DNA of 64,000 bases from Colwellia sp. (GTDB lineage Bacteria > Pseudomonadota > Gammaproteobacteria > Enterobacterales > Alteromonadaceae), in assembly GCF_013214175.1 (NCBI RefSeq), contig NZ_JABSPA010000002.1, forward strand, positions 124,001 to 188,000, given 5' to 3'. Shown in pieces: positions 55,544-64,000 of this stretch. The notes under the pieces are model-generated. The model was not told the DNA's origin. It saw only the letters and a program-made list of their open reading frames with translations, and made no database searches. Each line of letters begins with the position of its first letter. Position 1 is the first letter of the stretch. The translations under genes and the position numbers were made by a program.

Positions 55544-56104
55544 TTAAACTCGACAATAGCAGCCCTTTGCTTCTTTAATTATGATGTTAGCTTTATAACC
55601 TTTAACAAAGTTATTTAACATGGTCTGTGCATAGCCGGAAGTTTTCGAACAAGCTAAGCCTTGTCCATAAGGACCAAAGTAAATAACCTCGCCGAGCAGG
55701 TCAATAATAGCGACCGATGGTGTCGCGGGAATAAAATTGTGTTCATTAATAACAACCTCGATGATAGAGAAATCATTAGCTGTCGCTATTTTATTGATAT
55801 CCTCAATATGCGCGGCACTGTATTGCTGACAATCACAATCTGGCGTAGAAAAATGTAGCACTGTATTGCCTTTACCTGGTAGCACAGACTCTACATAGGG
55901 TTTTAAAGCAGTGGCAAGCTGTAGATGGCCAATGCCCGCCAACTTACTTTCCAAATCAAAACTTACTAGTTTTTCGCTTACCAAGTAAACAAAGGCAGCG
56001 ACCGTAAAACTTAGCCAAACAATGACGATAACCAGATGTAGCTTAGTTAGTTGCGGCTTGGTTAGACGATTACTTGAAACGAGCAATATTACTTTCCATT
56101 TCAC
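55544..56104 (-). CDS. Thioredoxin-like membrane-anchored protein (DUF6436-like)
   Basis: A 186-residue protein. A TM helix (about 23-44) precedes a thioredoxin-like fold: [28 protein letters not shown], with CDC in place of CxxC, and [23 protein letters not shown] with the cis-proline. A second cysteine pair (CYC) is at the C-terminus. It resembles DUF6436 proteins. Its 5' end overlaps the upstream chemoreceptor by 35 bp, using the codons of ESNIARFK in another frame, so it is probably translationally coupled to that gene. No ribosome site is evident at ATG 56104; TTG at 56086 is an alternative. Confidence 0.75.
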   Translation of the reverse strand: MKWKVILLVSSNRLTKPQLTKLHLVIVIVWLSFTVAAFVYLVSEKLVSFDLESKLAGIGHLQLATALKPYVESVLPGKGNTVLHFSTPDCDCQQYSAAHIEDINKIATANDFSIIEVVINEHNFIPATPSVAIIDLLGEVIYFGPYGQGLACSKTSGYAQTMLNNFVKGYKANIIIKEAKGCYCRV

Positions 56105-57536
56105 TTGCCGTTTGGCTGACCTTAATTGATTCTTGGCCTAGCATTGCCACTTTTTCAATATCAAGCTGAACGGTACTTCGTAAACTCTCAGCACTTTTAG
56201 CAATATCATCCGTTGTTGTTGCTTGTTGTTCAACGGCCGCAGCAACATTGATCGAAATAGCGCTAGCTTGCTCAACCAAACTAGAGGCTTGGGTTATTTG
56301 CTCTTGCGCTTTATCGGCACTTTCAATAACAGAACGAACAATCTCTATACTGCTGGTCATTGAGTTGGTTGCTAACTTAGAATAATTTTGTAGCAAAGAT
56401 AAGGTCGCACCAATTTTATCGGTACTTTCTTTGGTGCGATTAGCTAAGGCCCGTACTTCATCAGCGACCACAGCAAAACCTCGACCTTGCTCTCCTGCTC
56501 TTGCTGCTTCAATGGCAGCATTTAACGCTAACAAGTTAGTTTGATCGGCAATACTGGTAATTTCAGTTAATACATTTGAAATAGCCTCGGTAGAGTTAGC
56601 AAGCTCAGAGACTTGCTTATTAGTATCTTCTAAGGCAGAGGTTAGGCTACTGTTTTGCTCGTTGATTTTAAATATTTCTTCATGGGTCGCTTGGGTGTAA
56701 TTATTTGCTTCCTGCATTTGATCACTTAATTGACTGGTTTCTTCTGCTATTGAGGCAACGGTTACTGCCATCTCTTCAGCGGATGTAGCAATAACATCAG
56801 TTTCTTGTTGACGTTGTGCTGAAGAGCTTTCTAGGTCAGTTTTAGTCGTCATCAAATTATTAGAGTTAGTATTAAGTTCAATAACTTGCTCTTTTACGCC
56901 ACTAACAACATGATGGAGCAGAGCTAATAATTCGTTAAATGAGAGTAAGGTACTATTCTTGCCTGCCGCTGTTGTTATGCTCAAGTCTATGGCATTTATA
57001 TCCGATGCTATTTCCGTTGCTACCCTCGATAGCTCTTCTCCGGCCTTACTTTCTTCGGCCATGGTTTTTGCAATGTAGCCGGCAACAAAAGCTTCGACGA
57101 TAGCGTAAACCGCATGAATTATTACTGTGGTAAATAGCAGCCTATCTTGATCAAATATGAATACACCAACATCATTGATTTGTAGAAAATAAAAGGAAAT
57201 GTGGTGTACGGCGACAACCATAATTGCGGTAATAAATACCCGCCAATCTTGGTAAATAATTAACACCGCCATCAAGATAAATATTTCAAAATGCACCTCA
57301 ATTAAACCGTTTGCTTGATGGATATGAAGCGCAGCAAATATCATGGTGCCGAGTGCCGACACATGTCTGGTGATTACTGACTGGGGAGCGGTGCGATTGA
57401 AATATAGCGGCACCAGCAATGCTGGTATACCGATAACAAAAGCAGACAGGTATGAATCAAAAAGTACTGCTAACAATAAACTCTCAGCAAATAATGCACT
57501 AAAAATATAGGTAAATAATTGATTGGTTTTATTCAT
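56070..57536 (-). CDS. Methyl-accepting chemotaxis protein with six-TM sensor
   Basis: A 488-residue chemoreceptor whose sensory part is about six TM helices (1-185) with little periplasmic domain. It has conserved histidines ([16 protein letters not shown] and [13 protein letters not shown]) that could bind metal or heme. The signalling domain (about 200-488) is intact, with [39 protein letters not shown]. No HAMP domain is evident between the last helix and the coiled coil. Membrane-embedded sensing of energy, oxygen or metal is plausible. The coupled thioredoxin-like gene downstream could add redox input. Confidence 0.87.
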   Translation of the reverse strand: MNKTNQLFTYIFSALFAESLLLAVLFDSYLSAFVIGIPALLVPLYFNRTAPQSVITRHVSALGTMIFAALHIHQANGLIEVHFEIFILMAVLIIYQDWRVFITAIMVVAVHHISFYFLQINDVGVFIFDQDRLLFTTVIIHAVYAIVEAFVAGYIAKTMAEESKAGEELSRVATEIASDINAIDLSITTAAGKNSTLLSFNELLALLHHVVSGVKEQVIELNTNSNNLMTTKTDLESSSAQRQQETDVIATSAEEMAVTVASIAEETSQLSDQMQEANNYTQATHEEIFKINEQNSSLTSALEDTNKQVSELANSTEAISNVLTEITSIADQTNLLALNAAIEAARAGEQGRGFAVVADEVRALANRTKESTDKIGATLSLLQNYSKLATNSMTSSIEIVRSVIESADKAQEQITQASSLVEQASAISINVAAAVEQQATTTDDIAKSAESLRSTVQLDIEKVAMLGQESIKVSQTASEMESNIARFK

Positions 57537-57759
57537 GATTTCTCAACTATTATCGACGTTGTTTAAATTAGTTAAATTATAGTTGAGAATGGCAATGTTA
57601 GATTATTCGCAACCAGCTGTCTTGTTTACTATTACAAGGCTTCACGAATAAAGAACAGCTCATCGGCGGCGATTAAAAGAATATTGTTCATAAAAACTAA
57701 TTATATAGAGGTGTTTGTTGGGTTAGCATCTGTGACCCAACTTTTTTTTATGCATCTAG

Positions 57760-58515
57760 ATGATCGACAGCCTCAGCACTATTTTAACGGGCATTACTCT
57801 TAACTACCTTAGCTTGTTCTTTTTAACCACCTTCACCTCAATCATTGCCGGAGTGTTTGGCCTAGGTGGCGGTTTAATTTTAGCGGTAACGCTGCCATGG
57901 TTTGTGCCAGTCAACGCGGTAGTACCCATTCACGGTACCACTCAGCTAGCTAGCAATGTTTCGCGCTTAATGATGTCCTATCAACATGTGGTGTGGTCAC
58001 TGGTACCTCAATTTGTCATCGGCTCGCTGGCGGGAGTTGCCTTATTTTCATTAGTACTGACTAATTTATCAAGCCAGTATATCCCGGTGATTATAGCGAT
58101 CTATTTATTATTGAGTTTGTGGGTCAAGTCGGTTGATAGATTGCTCAGTAAGATTGAAAGCTTCTATTTGGTGGGCATGTTGCAAACGGGATTAGGCCTG
58201 GTGGTTGGCGCGCCGGGTCCTTTAACGGTAACCCTGCTGATGAAGAAACTTAGCCATCGAGAACAAATTATAGCGACAGCATCGTTATTAATGGTCTTGG
58301 TGAATTTTGCCAAAGTCGCCACTTATGCGACCTTAGGCTTTGTCTTTTGGGATTACTTAAGCCCTATCATCTTTGCAATTTTGGGAGCCTTTTTCGGCTC
58401 GTATATAGGTACTAAATTGCGCGGTAAAGTTGACCCCTTACGTTTTTTGCACTTGTTAAAGTGGCTATTAACTCTGCTGGCCTTACAGATCTTGATTCGC
58501 TTTAGTTTTTTCTAA
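57760..58515 (+). CDS. TauE/SafE-family membrane transporter
   Basis: A 251-residue inner-membrane protein with about eight helices in two repeats. The hallmark GVFGLGGGLILAV in the first half and GLVVGAPGPLTVTLL in the second half are typical of TauE/SafE sulfite/organosulfonate exporters (DUF81). The substrate is probably a small anion, not shown. Start ATG 57760; an ATG ten bases earlier is in another frame. Stands alone before a terminator at 58660. Confidence 0.88.
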   Translation: MIDSLSTILTGITLNYLSLFFLTTFTSIIAGVFGLGGGLILAVTLPWFVPVNAVVPIHGTTQLASNVSRLMMSYQHVVWSLVPQFVIGSLAGVALFSLVLTNLSSQYIPVIIAIYLLLSLWVKSVDRLLSKIESFYLVGMLQTGLGLVVGAPGPLTVTLLMKKLSHREQIIATASLLMVLVNFAKVATYATLGFVFWDYLSPIIFAILGAFFGSYIGTKLRGKVDPLRFLHLLKWLLTLLALQILIRFSFF

Positions 58516-58659
58516 TCTAGGTGCGAGTAAAGCCGTAATTAAGTTCAGATGGATGATAATCATAGATCTACTTTCTTTTCAATGTGCAGCAAACTTAATA
58601 GGCGGACCTTCAGATAAAACCCAATGAAAGATCTTGTTACTATTTGAAATGCTTAAACT

Positions 58660-58692
58660 AAAAAAACAGCAGCTGTTCAATTGCTGTTTTTT
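58660..58692 (+). terminator. Terminator after TauE-family gene
   Basis: AACAGCA and TGCTGTT form a stem with a 10-nt loop and are flanked by A- and T-runs. Confidence 0.8.
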
Positions 58693-58741
58693 CCTTTAAG
58701 CATTAGGATAGTTTTCATAAATTTTATTAGAAGGATCTTTC

Positions 58742-59881
58742 ATGGGTACTATTTCAACCTTGGCGGCTTTATCTTTATATGCCATCACGTTACCTCTACT
58801 TGCTAAACCGAGTAATGAGGCCTTTGTTGAGAAAATAGAAACTGTTTTTGCCAATAAGTTTGCGCCCAATGCGCCAGGCTGTTCGGTAGGTGTTATACAA
58901 GACAATCAATTGATTTTTTCCAAGGGTTACGGCTTGGCGAACTTAGAACATGACATCCCACTTTCAGCTGATTCAATTTTCAGAATGGCATCGGTTTCTA
59001 AACAATTTACTGCAACAGCTGTGTTGTTATTAGCCGATGAAGGTTTAATCGATCTGCAAGAAGATATTCGCAGCTACTTACCTGAATTAGCAGATTATGG
59101 CTCAAAAGTAACAGTGAATGCCATGTTAGGGCACTTTGCTGGCATGGGTGATTACGATATGGTCGGTGATTCATACGAGGGTAAGGCAAAAGGTCAACAT
59201 AACAGTTTGAAGTCTGCCGCAGGTGGTGAATTTCGCCTAGGCAATGAAGACTATCTTTCCATTGATGAGTTTTACCAAGTCGTTAAAAAGTTACCTTTAA
59301 AACGTAAACCCGATACGAAAATGGAATACAGCAATTTTGCCTATTTTCTTTTATCTATGCTGGTTGAAGAGCAGAGTGGCATGACATTAAGAGAATATTC
59401 TGAAAAGAATATCTTCAAACCTCTAGGCATGCAGCACACCTTTTTTAGTGATGACGCCAATGAAATTGTTAAGAATAGAGCTTCAGGTTACGCACCATTA
59501 AAAGAGGGTGGTTATGAAACGAATATGACTAATCTATTTTGGGTTGGTGATGGCGGTTTACATACCAGCATCACTGAATTACTGCTTTGGGATCAACAAT
59601 TCTACACACCAAAACTCGGTAAGAACCCGCAAGAGTTTCTTAAAAAAATGCTGACTCCTAATAGTAAACATGAACTAGGTGGGAAGTTGTATGCCAATGG
59701 TCAATTTGTAAAATCGATGGATAAAATGACCAAGTATTCTCATTCGGGCGGCTGGTTAGGTACTTCTACTTATTACGCAAGAATTCCTGAAGAAAAACTG
59801 TCTGTGGCTGTGCTGTGTAATGATGTTAGCCAAAGCCCTGGTAAATATAGTAATCAAATATTGGATAGTTACTTTAACTAG
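58742..59881 (+). CDS. Secreted serine hydrolase of beta-lactamase/S12 type
   Basis: A 379-residue exported protein with a signal peptide ending near LLAKPSNEA. It shows the three S12/class C motifs: SVSK with nucleophile Ser84 and Lys87, YSN with Tyr196 and Asn198, and HSGG around His334. Members are esterases, D-Ala-D-Ala carboxypeptidases or peptidases more often than true beta-lactamases; resistance should not be assumed. ATG 58742 follows AGAAGGA. Ends in a bidirectional terminator. Confidence 0.88.
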   Translation: MGTISTLAALSLYAITLPLLAKPSNEAFVEKIETVFANKFAPNAPGCSVGVIQDNQLIFSKGYGLANLEHDIPLSADSIFRMASVSKQFTATAVLLLADEGLIDLQEDIRSYLPELADYGSKVTVNAMLGHFAGMGDYDMVGDSYEGKAKGQHNSLKSAAGGEFRLGNEDYLSIDEFYQVVKKLPLKRKPDTKMEYSNFAYFLLSMLVEEQSGMTLREYSEKNIFKPLGMQHTFFSDDANEIVKNRASGYAPLKEGGYETNMTNLFWVGDGGLHTSITELLLWDQQFYTPKLGKNPQEFLKKMLTPNSKHELGGKLYANGQFVKSMDKMTKYSHSGGWLGTSTYYARIPEEKLSVAVLCNDVSQSPGKYSNQILDSYFN

Positions 59882-59920
59882 TCTGATTGTTATTAATCAT
59901 TTTTTCAGATTTTTTTATTA

Positions 59921-59950
59921 AAAAGGCCAGTGTCAAAGCTGGCCTTTATT
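59921..59950. terminator. Bidirectional terminator between serine hydrolase and acetyltransferase
   Basis: AAAGGCCAG-tgtcaaag-CTGGCCTTT with an A-run and T-rich sequence on the two sides, suited to both convergent genes. Confidence 0.88.
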
Positions 59951-59974
59951 CAAATAAAGTAACCTTTGTATGGG

Positions 59975-60442
59975 TTAAATTTCTTTAATCATATGCAGGA
60001 TTTCTGTTTCAAAACCAAGGTTTTGGTAAAAGCCCTGCGCTTTGTCGTTATGTGCAAAAACTTCTAAGTGTAATAAGCGATAACCTTGTTTTTTGGCCCA
60101 TTGCTCTGCTGCTGTTATTAATGCTTTGCCAACGCCCAAACCCTGTGCTGATGGGCAGACACCAAGTAAAGGCACAGTACCGCATGCTTCTCCTGAGACA
60201 TCATCTTTATGTGAGCGAGTATGAATAAAGCCAAGTGGTTCGTTGCCTTTTTCGGCAATAAAGGTCGCTTGCAGTGGTGATGAATTTGCGAATACTTCAG
60301 CAAAATAATCATCGTGCATCTTCTGCACTGCCTTATCGCTATGCCAAGGTAAACCGGCTACTTCAGCTAAACGTGGCGATAGCCCAAAAATGAACTCGCG
60401 ATCAGTGTCTATTGCAGCGCGAATAGTTAAATCATTGTCCAT
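59975..60442 (-). CDS. GNAT-family N-acetyltransferase
   Basis: A 155-residue acetyltransferase. The acetyl-CoA-binding motif A reads LGVCPSAQGLGVGKALITAAEQWAKKQGY, with the Q/RxxGxG/A pattern as QGLGVG, and motif B is LEVFAHNDKAQGFYQNLGFE. Cytosolic; substrate unknown. ATG 60442 follows AAAGGAAT. Confidence 0.92.
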   Translation of the reverse strand: MDNDLTIRAAIDTDREFIFGLSPRLAEVAGLPWHSDKAVQKMHDDYFAEVFANSSPLQATFIAEKGNEPLGFIHTRSHKDDVSGEACGTVPLLGVCPSAQGLGVGKALITAAEQWAKKQGYRLLHLEVFAHNDKAQGFYQNLGFETEILHMIKEI

Positions 60443-60516
60443 GTTATTCCTTTAGTCATAACTACTTTTGGTTAAATGTAACCCCATTATTAATGTGTTC
60501 ACACTATATATATCGT

Positions 60517-61008
60517 TTACCAACTGGCCCAAGCAATGCGCCACCATAAGCCAAATAAACTTACATAACCCGTTGTGTAGCTAACGAGTTCCCCTTGGTC
60601 AATAACCATGACTAAAGGAGTTACTTGCACACCTAAGGATCGTGCTATGTCATTGTTATCGTCATTGATGATCTTAAATTGATACTCTTCAGTTGCCATA
60701 TACGTTTTTAGTGTTTCATTATCACCGGATTGCATGGCAATGCTGTAAACCGGATAATGCTTTGATAGGGTATTTACCGAAGGACTTACCACCGAACAAA
60801 CCGGACACCAGGTTCCCCAAAAATACACTAAAACGGGCTGATCAAAGCTTAATGCTTTTAAATCAATGGCTTCGTTATTAATCGTCAACCCTTGTAGTTC
60901 GGGTAGCGCTTGTCGATCAATATCCTTAGCTCGCCATGTATCTACGGCGAAGCTCATGATAAGAAAGATCACGCCAAAAATAGCAATTTGTTTTAACCAA
61001 TACTTCAT
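60517..61008 (-). CDS. ScsD/TlpA-like thioredoxin-fold protein
   Basis: A 163-residue membrane-anchored periplasmic disulfide oxidoreductase. A TM helix (about 7-24) is followed by a thioredoxin domain with LVYFWGTWCPVCSVVSPS (CPVC active site) and the cis-proline segment VQVTPLVMVIDQGE. The best fit is the ScsD-type protein disulfide oxidoreductase that goes with copper/oxidative stress in enterics. The start directly abuts the stop of the RND fragment (TAA then ATG), so it may once have been the last gene of an efflux operon. No ScsB/C neighbours remain. Confidence 0.88.
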   Translation of the reverse strand: MKYWLKQIAIFGVIFLIMSFAVDTWRAKDIDRQALPELQGLTINNEAIDLKALSFDQPVLVYFWGTWCPVCSVVSPSVNTLSKHYPVYSIAMQSGDNETLKTYMATEEYQFKIINDDNNDIARSLGVQVTPLVMVIDQGELVSYTTGYVSLFGLWWRIAWASW

Positions 61009-61674
61009 TTATCTGTTCTCCGCTAAGGCTATTTCATTACACTTACTTTCACGTAAGCTATTTTTACTTAATTTATTGTTAGGTAGGTTATTTTTACAAT
61101 GTCGCGTCTTCATTTTATGAATTAGGGCAAAGTAGCCAGGCACAAAGAAACTGCCAATCAGTAAGACACTTAACAAGCCGCCAAGTAAGGTTACCCCTAG
61201 TGTTTTCAAACCGACCGCGCCGGCGCCACTGGCAAAAACTAACGGTAAAATACCGAGAATAAATGACCATGAGGTCATGTTTACCGCACGAAAACGCGCA
61301 CTACCGCCTTGCTCTGCCGCATCTTCAATGGAGGTATTGTCATTATTCAATTTGTTCTGGGCAAATTCAATAATTAAGATGGCATTTTTAGCGGCGAGGG
61401 CGATCAGTAACACCAGTCCTACTTGCGCATATAAGCTCAAAGACAAACCACTAATATTAAGCGCTAGAATTGCGCCGACAATGGCGGTAGGCACAACAAA
61501 AATAACGGCTAAAGGCAAACTCCAACTTTCAAAATGGGCAACCAATAATAAGTAGATGAACACCAAGGCTAGAGCAAAGGCGTAAATCGCCGTATTTCCT
61601 GCAATAAACTGTGGTGGCTTACTTGCTTTTAAAAGAGCTGACTCATTAGAAATATGATAAACAAATATCCTCAT
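61009..61674 (-). pseudogene. RND efflux pump, 3' fragment only
   Basis: A 221-residue ORF that corresponds to the C-terminal quarter of an AcrB/HAE1-type permease of about 1,030 residues. It contains the last TM bundle: [52 protein letters not shown] and [17 protein letters not shown]. The first residues ([20 protein letters not shown]) are unlike RND sequence and precede SKPPQFIAG, so a deletion or insertion removed the N-terminal three quarters. The Ser/Arg/Asn-rich tail looks drifting. It is unlikely to transport. Membrane insertion of the fragment could still occur. Confidence 0.85.
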
Positions 61675-61737
61675 AAGGAATATTACAATTTGTAATGCTG
61701 AGTATTGTCATTGAGTTTTTTAAAGACAAAGGCAGAT

Positions 61738-62934
61738 TTACCAAGCCGAGCCTGCTTGAATATAAAAGATATTCTCTTCTGGGCCTTTAGCTATATCAAG
61801 GCCCATATTAAAACCATATCTTCTGGCTATTAGATATCTAAAGCCAACACCCTGGCTAATTTTACTATCGCTATCGCCCATATCAGAAAATTTATTACTG
61901 GCTTTACCGACGCCAGCAAACACATTAAATTCCCATCGAAGATTGAGATCATAAATAACCTCAAGCTCAGTGACACCAATAGCGTTACCTTGATACCTTC
62001 CTGAGGGAATACCTCTCATTGAAATTGAGGGGGTTGCATATGGCGGCAAGATACTATCTGAATCAGCATAATTAATTTCTGCCCTCAAGGCAGTACGCCA
62101 CTTTTTGGTTAAGGTAAAATAATTTAAACCGTAAAACTCTGTCAGTTGATAATCTATATCAGAGCCTAAGGCGTCTCGGTACCATAAATGTGTAAGTTCA
62201 TATTTTAAGCCAGACTTTGGCGAAAAAATGTTATCTCTAGAGTCATATTCTAAGGTAAAGCCTACACCTGAGGTGGTGACTTTGTTGGTCAGTAAATCTG
62301 TTAAGGGCGCTTGCAAATCTGGGGGTAAATTATCGACTAAATCGTTAATATTAGCCGGCGATATATCAGCGTTAATATATTTATGTGTAGGCCCTAAGTA
62401 GAAGTCGCTATCGGCAAGTTTAAATTTTACCGTTTGCATAATTATTGTCGCTTTAGTTTTTATCGTTATCGGTTTCGGTAAACTAATATCGCCAAAACCA
62501 TAAAAATCTAAATTTATATCACCGTAACCGCCAAGGCCTAAATAACGAATTTTACCTTCATTAAAAAATCCCATATGACCGCCACCAGCAAAATAGGAGT
62601 CATTACCCGTATAAGCACCAAGCGCCACAGAAACGCTAGGCGGCAGAAGTGAATCTGCGGCATTTTCACCCTCTTGCATGGCGACAAGACGAGCATCTTT
62701 TTCATGCTCTTCCTCATGAAAAATTAATCCCATCATGCCTAAGCCGCCACCAACCGCCGGATCTGTGATAATGATAGGCACAGGTAAAAAGCCATAAGCA
62801 TTTTCTGAAAGATATTGTGAGGCATCTAATTGACCGTCTAAAAGGTCAATAAACTGACTAGAACTGGCAAAACAATTCATTGAAAACAATGACAACAGTA
62901 AAAAAAAAACAATTTTTTCTATAAAAAACAACAC
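61738..62934 (-). CDS. BamA/TamA-type outer-membrane barrel protein without POTRA domains
   Basis: A 398-residue surface-antigen family (PF01103-like) protein. The signal peptide ends NCFA; the mature protein starts after a short linker with strands from PVPIIITDPAVGGGLG. The Omp85 barrel pattern is seen in FTLEYDSRDNIFSPKSGLKYELTH, the MRGIPSGRYQG segment (equivalent of the conserved R-G-F/Y lid motif) and the C-terminal YIQAGSAW. No POTRA domain is present, so it is not an assembly factor of the usual kind. It is directly downstream of a second outer-membrane gene (9-bp gap), so both are one operon. Confidence 0.85.
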   Translation of the reverse strand: MLFFIEKIVFFLLLSLFSMNCFASSSQFIDLLDGQLDASQYLSENAYGFLPVPIIITDPAVGGGLGMMGLIFHEEEHEKDARLVAMQEGENAADSLLPPSVSVALGAYTGNDSYFAGGGHMGFFNEGKIRYLGLGGYGDINLDFYGFGDISLPKPITIKTKATIIMQTVKFKLADSDFYLGPTHKYINADISPANINDLVDNLPPDLQAPLTDLLTNKVTTSGVGFTLEYDSRDNIFSPKSGLKYELTHLWYRDALGSDIDYQLTEFYGLNYFTLTKKWRTALRAEINYADSDSILPPYATPSISMRGIPSGRYQGNAIGVTELEVIYDLNLRWEFNVFAGVGKASNKFSDMGDSDSKISQGVGFRYLIARRYGFNMGLDIAKGPEENIFYIQAGSAW

Positions 62935-62943
62935 TACTATCTC

Positions 62944-63996
62944 CTAAAAACGATATGTTGTTGAGGCAATAAAACTTTCTCTACTGCCACCGAAACCTGC
63001 TTCCGCATGAAAAGCCCAGCTTTTACTTACATCCCAGTTAAAGCCGATTAAGTAATTAACTTTGTCGGCATTTTCCTGATTGATAAAAAAATCTAACTCG
63101 GTGATATTTGCTTCACCGGGTATTGCCGAAGTATCAAAGGACAACTTACCGGCAACATCAAGTTCAGCGTTGAGGTAAGTTAAACCAACAAATGTTGATA
63201 TTGTGCCCCACTGGCCGGCATCGGATGAAATACCAATGCGTGGCGATGCCTGAAAAGCTTTAATATCATCCGCTAATATATTTAAATCGGTAAGCACATA
63301 AGTAACGGGTAAGGCGACGAAAAAACGATCCCAGCCCATGGCTAAAGTGAAACCGACTGATATATTTGAGCCGGTGTATTCTGGTTGGGCAAGGGCACTA
63401 AAGGTTTTTTCACAAGCCTTGGGGGCAAATGGACCGTCACAGCTATTACCAAGAAACTCCAGTAAATCTTGACCTTTAATAGTAATGGGGGCACTAGCAG
63501 AGCCGTGCATTTTTCCATATGTTGCATACAGATTTAGAAAAGGGAATAACCAAACATCGGCTTTAATTTGCAAGTTACTGTTATCAGCTCGTGCAGGGCC
63601 AAATTGCACAAAATCCATATCGACCATATCAGCGCCATTTAAGCCTACTTTGAGATTTTTCAGTACTAGGTCTTGTTTAATGGTATTGGGGATAATGGCC
63701 AGGCCAAATGTTTTCGGTAATTCAAAACCTAAATCAAGGACATTTTGTGCGAAGAATGGCAAAGCTCTTGGCCAAATAACCTTATCGCCATGTTCATCTA
63801 ATAATGGCGTACCTATGTCTCGACTTTCTAACGTGGCGAATTGTTCAGATACAGCAATACTTCTTTCATCAATACATTGGCAATCTTTTGCTGATAGGGC
63901 TATTTCAGCGGTTTTAATTTGACTCTCTTGGGCAAAGCCGACATTTAACATAAAAAATGAGCTAAACAGAAAGATGACTTGATAAAATGTATTCAT
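62944..63996 (-). CDS. Hypothetical outer-membrane beta-barrel protein
   Basis: A 350-residue exported protein with signal peptide MNTFYQVIFLFSSFFMLNVGFA. The mature part has a Cys-Gln-Cys near the start (KDCQCIDERS) and then amphipathic strands ending HAEAGFGGSRESFIASTTYRF, a good outer-membrane C-terminus with final Phe. I do not recognise the family. It lies 9 bp upstream of the POTRA-less BamA-type gene and is transcribed with it. The start codon is four bases from the window edge, so its promoter is outside. Confidence 0.78.
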   Translation of the reverse strand: MNTFYQVIFLFSSFFMLNVGFAQESQIKTAEIALSAKDCQCIDERSIAVSEQFATLESRDIGTPLLDEHGDKVIWPRALPFFAQNVLDLGFELPKTFGLAIIPNTIKQDLVLKNLKVGLNGADMVDMDFVQFGPARADNSNLQIKADVWLFPFLNLYATYGKMHGSASAPITIKGQDLLEFLGNSCDGPFAPKACEKTFSALAQPEYTGSNISVGFTLAMGWDRFFVALPVTYVLTDLNILADDIKAFQASPRIGISSDAGQWGTISTFVGLTYLNAELDVAGKLSFDTSAIPGEANITELDFFINQENADKVNYLIGFNWDVSKSWAFHAEAGFGGSRESFIASTTYRF

Positions 63997-64000
63997 AATT

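Noticed and set aside
58742..59881. Antibiotic-resistance beta-lactamase
   Set aside because: The S12 motifs fit esterases and peptidases equally, and no resistance context is present.

Overview
The window looks like chromosomal DNA of a marine, probably cold-adapted gammaproteobacterium of the Colwelliaceae (Colwellia/Thalassotalea type). The evidence is AT-rich sequence with AT-rich spacers, protein families typical of Alteromonadales (TraF-like outer-membrane protein, Tex, DcaP-like porin, a two-gene DUF4212/solute symporter, a sodium-symporter histidine kinase, a PEP-CTERM protein), and short dispersed elements ending in ATACCCGTTAC of a kind I associate with Colwellia genomes. The genus is an inference. 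I see no rRNA, tRNA, CRISPR array, phage or transposase gene.

Layout. 1-5.8 kb: TraF-like protein (cut by the left edge), GreB, a diguanylate cyclase with two receiver domains, and Tex. 5.87-6.40 kb: a tandem pair of undescribed-looking small RNA genes, each with a sigma-70 promoter overlapped by a Fur box, two conserved stem-loops, a conserved single-stranded segment and an intrinsic terminator. 6.4-12.6 kb: chemoreceptor, symporter-histidine kinase with a small membrane partner, porin. 13-20 kb: Fur-controlled TonB siderophore receptor, S9 and M17 peptidases, orphan ExbD. 20.4-25.8 kb: exonuclease and cNMP/CBS/DUF294 protein divergent from the DUF4212/VC_2705-type symporter, a likely acetate or small-acid uptake locus. 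25.9-30 kb: two small proteins and a GGDEF/EAL protein. 30.4-36.2 kb: nirB-nirD-nasA for assimilatory nitrate/nitrite reduction. 36.4-40.6 kb: glmU, a DeoR-type regulator with a repeated operator, glmS. 41-44.4 kb: membrane-anchored XRE regulator, Bcr/CflA transporter divergent from a LysR regulator. 44.9-54.6 kb: gamma-glutamyltransferase, a hypothetical protein, a PEP-CTERM protein behind a sigma-54-type promoter, an octaheme cytochrome with TPRs, a FapA/DUF342 protein, a DUF417 membrane protein and a MOSC protein. 54.7-64 kb: solute-binding protein, thioredoxin-like protein, chemoreceptor, TauE-type transporter, serine hydrolase, acetyltransferase, ScsD-like thioredoxin, a 3' fragment of an RND pump, and two outer-membrane proteins.

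Two themes connect the genes. Iron: the twin sRNAs and the TonB receptor all carry strong Fur boxes, so they should be induced together in iron starvation; the sRNAs are placed to act like RyhB or PrrF1/PrrF2, although sequence homology to those is not evident. Nitrogen into amino sugars: nirBD-nasA supplies ammonium, and glmU/glmS next door consume glutamine nitrogen for UDP-GlcNAc. The region also holds decay products: an RND pump fragment, the tail of an HD-GYP protein near 51 kb, and MITE-like palindromes near 19.5, 23.2 and 42.0 kb.
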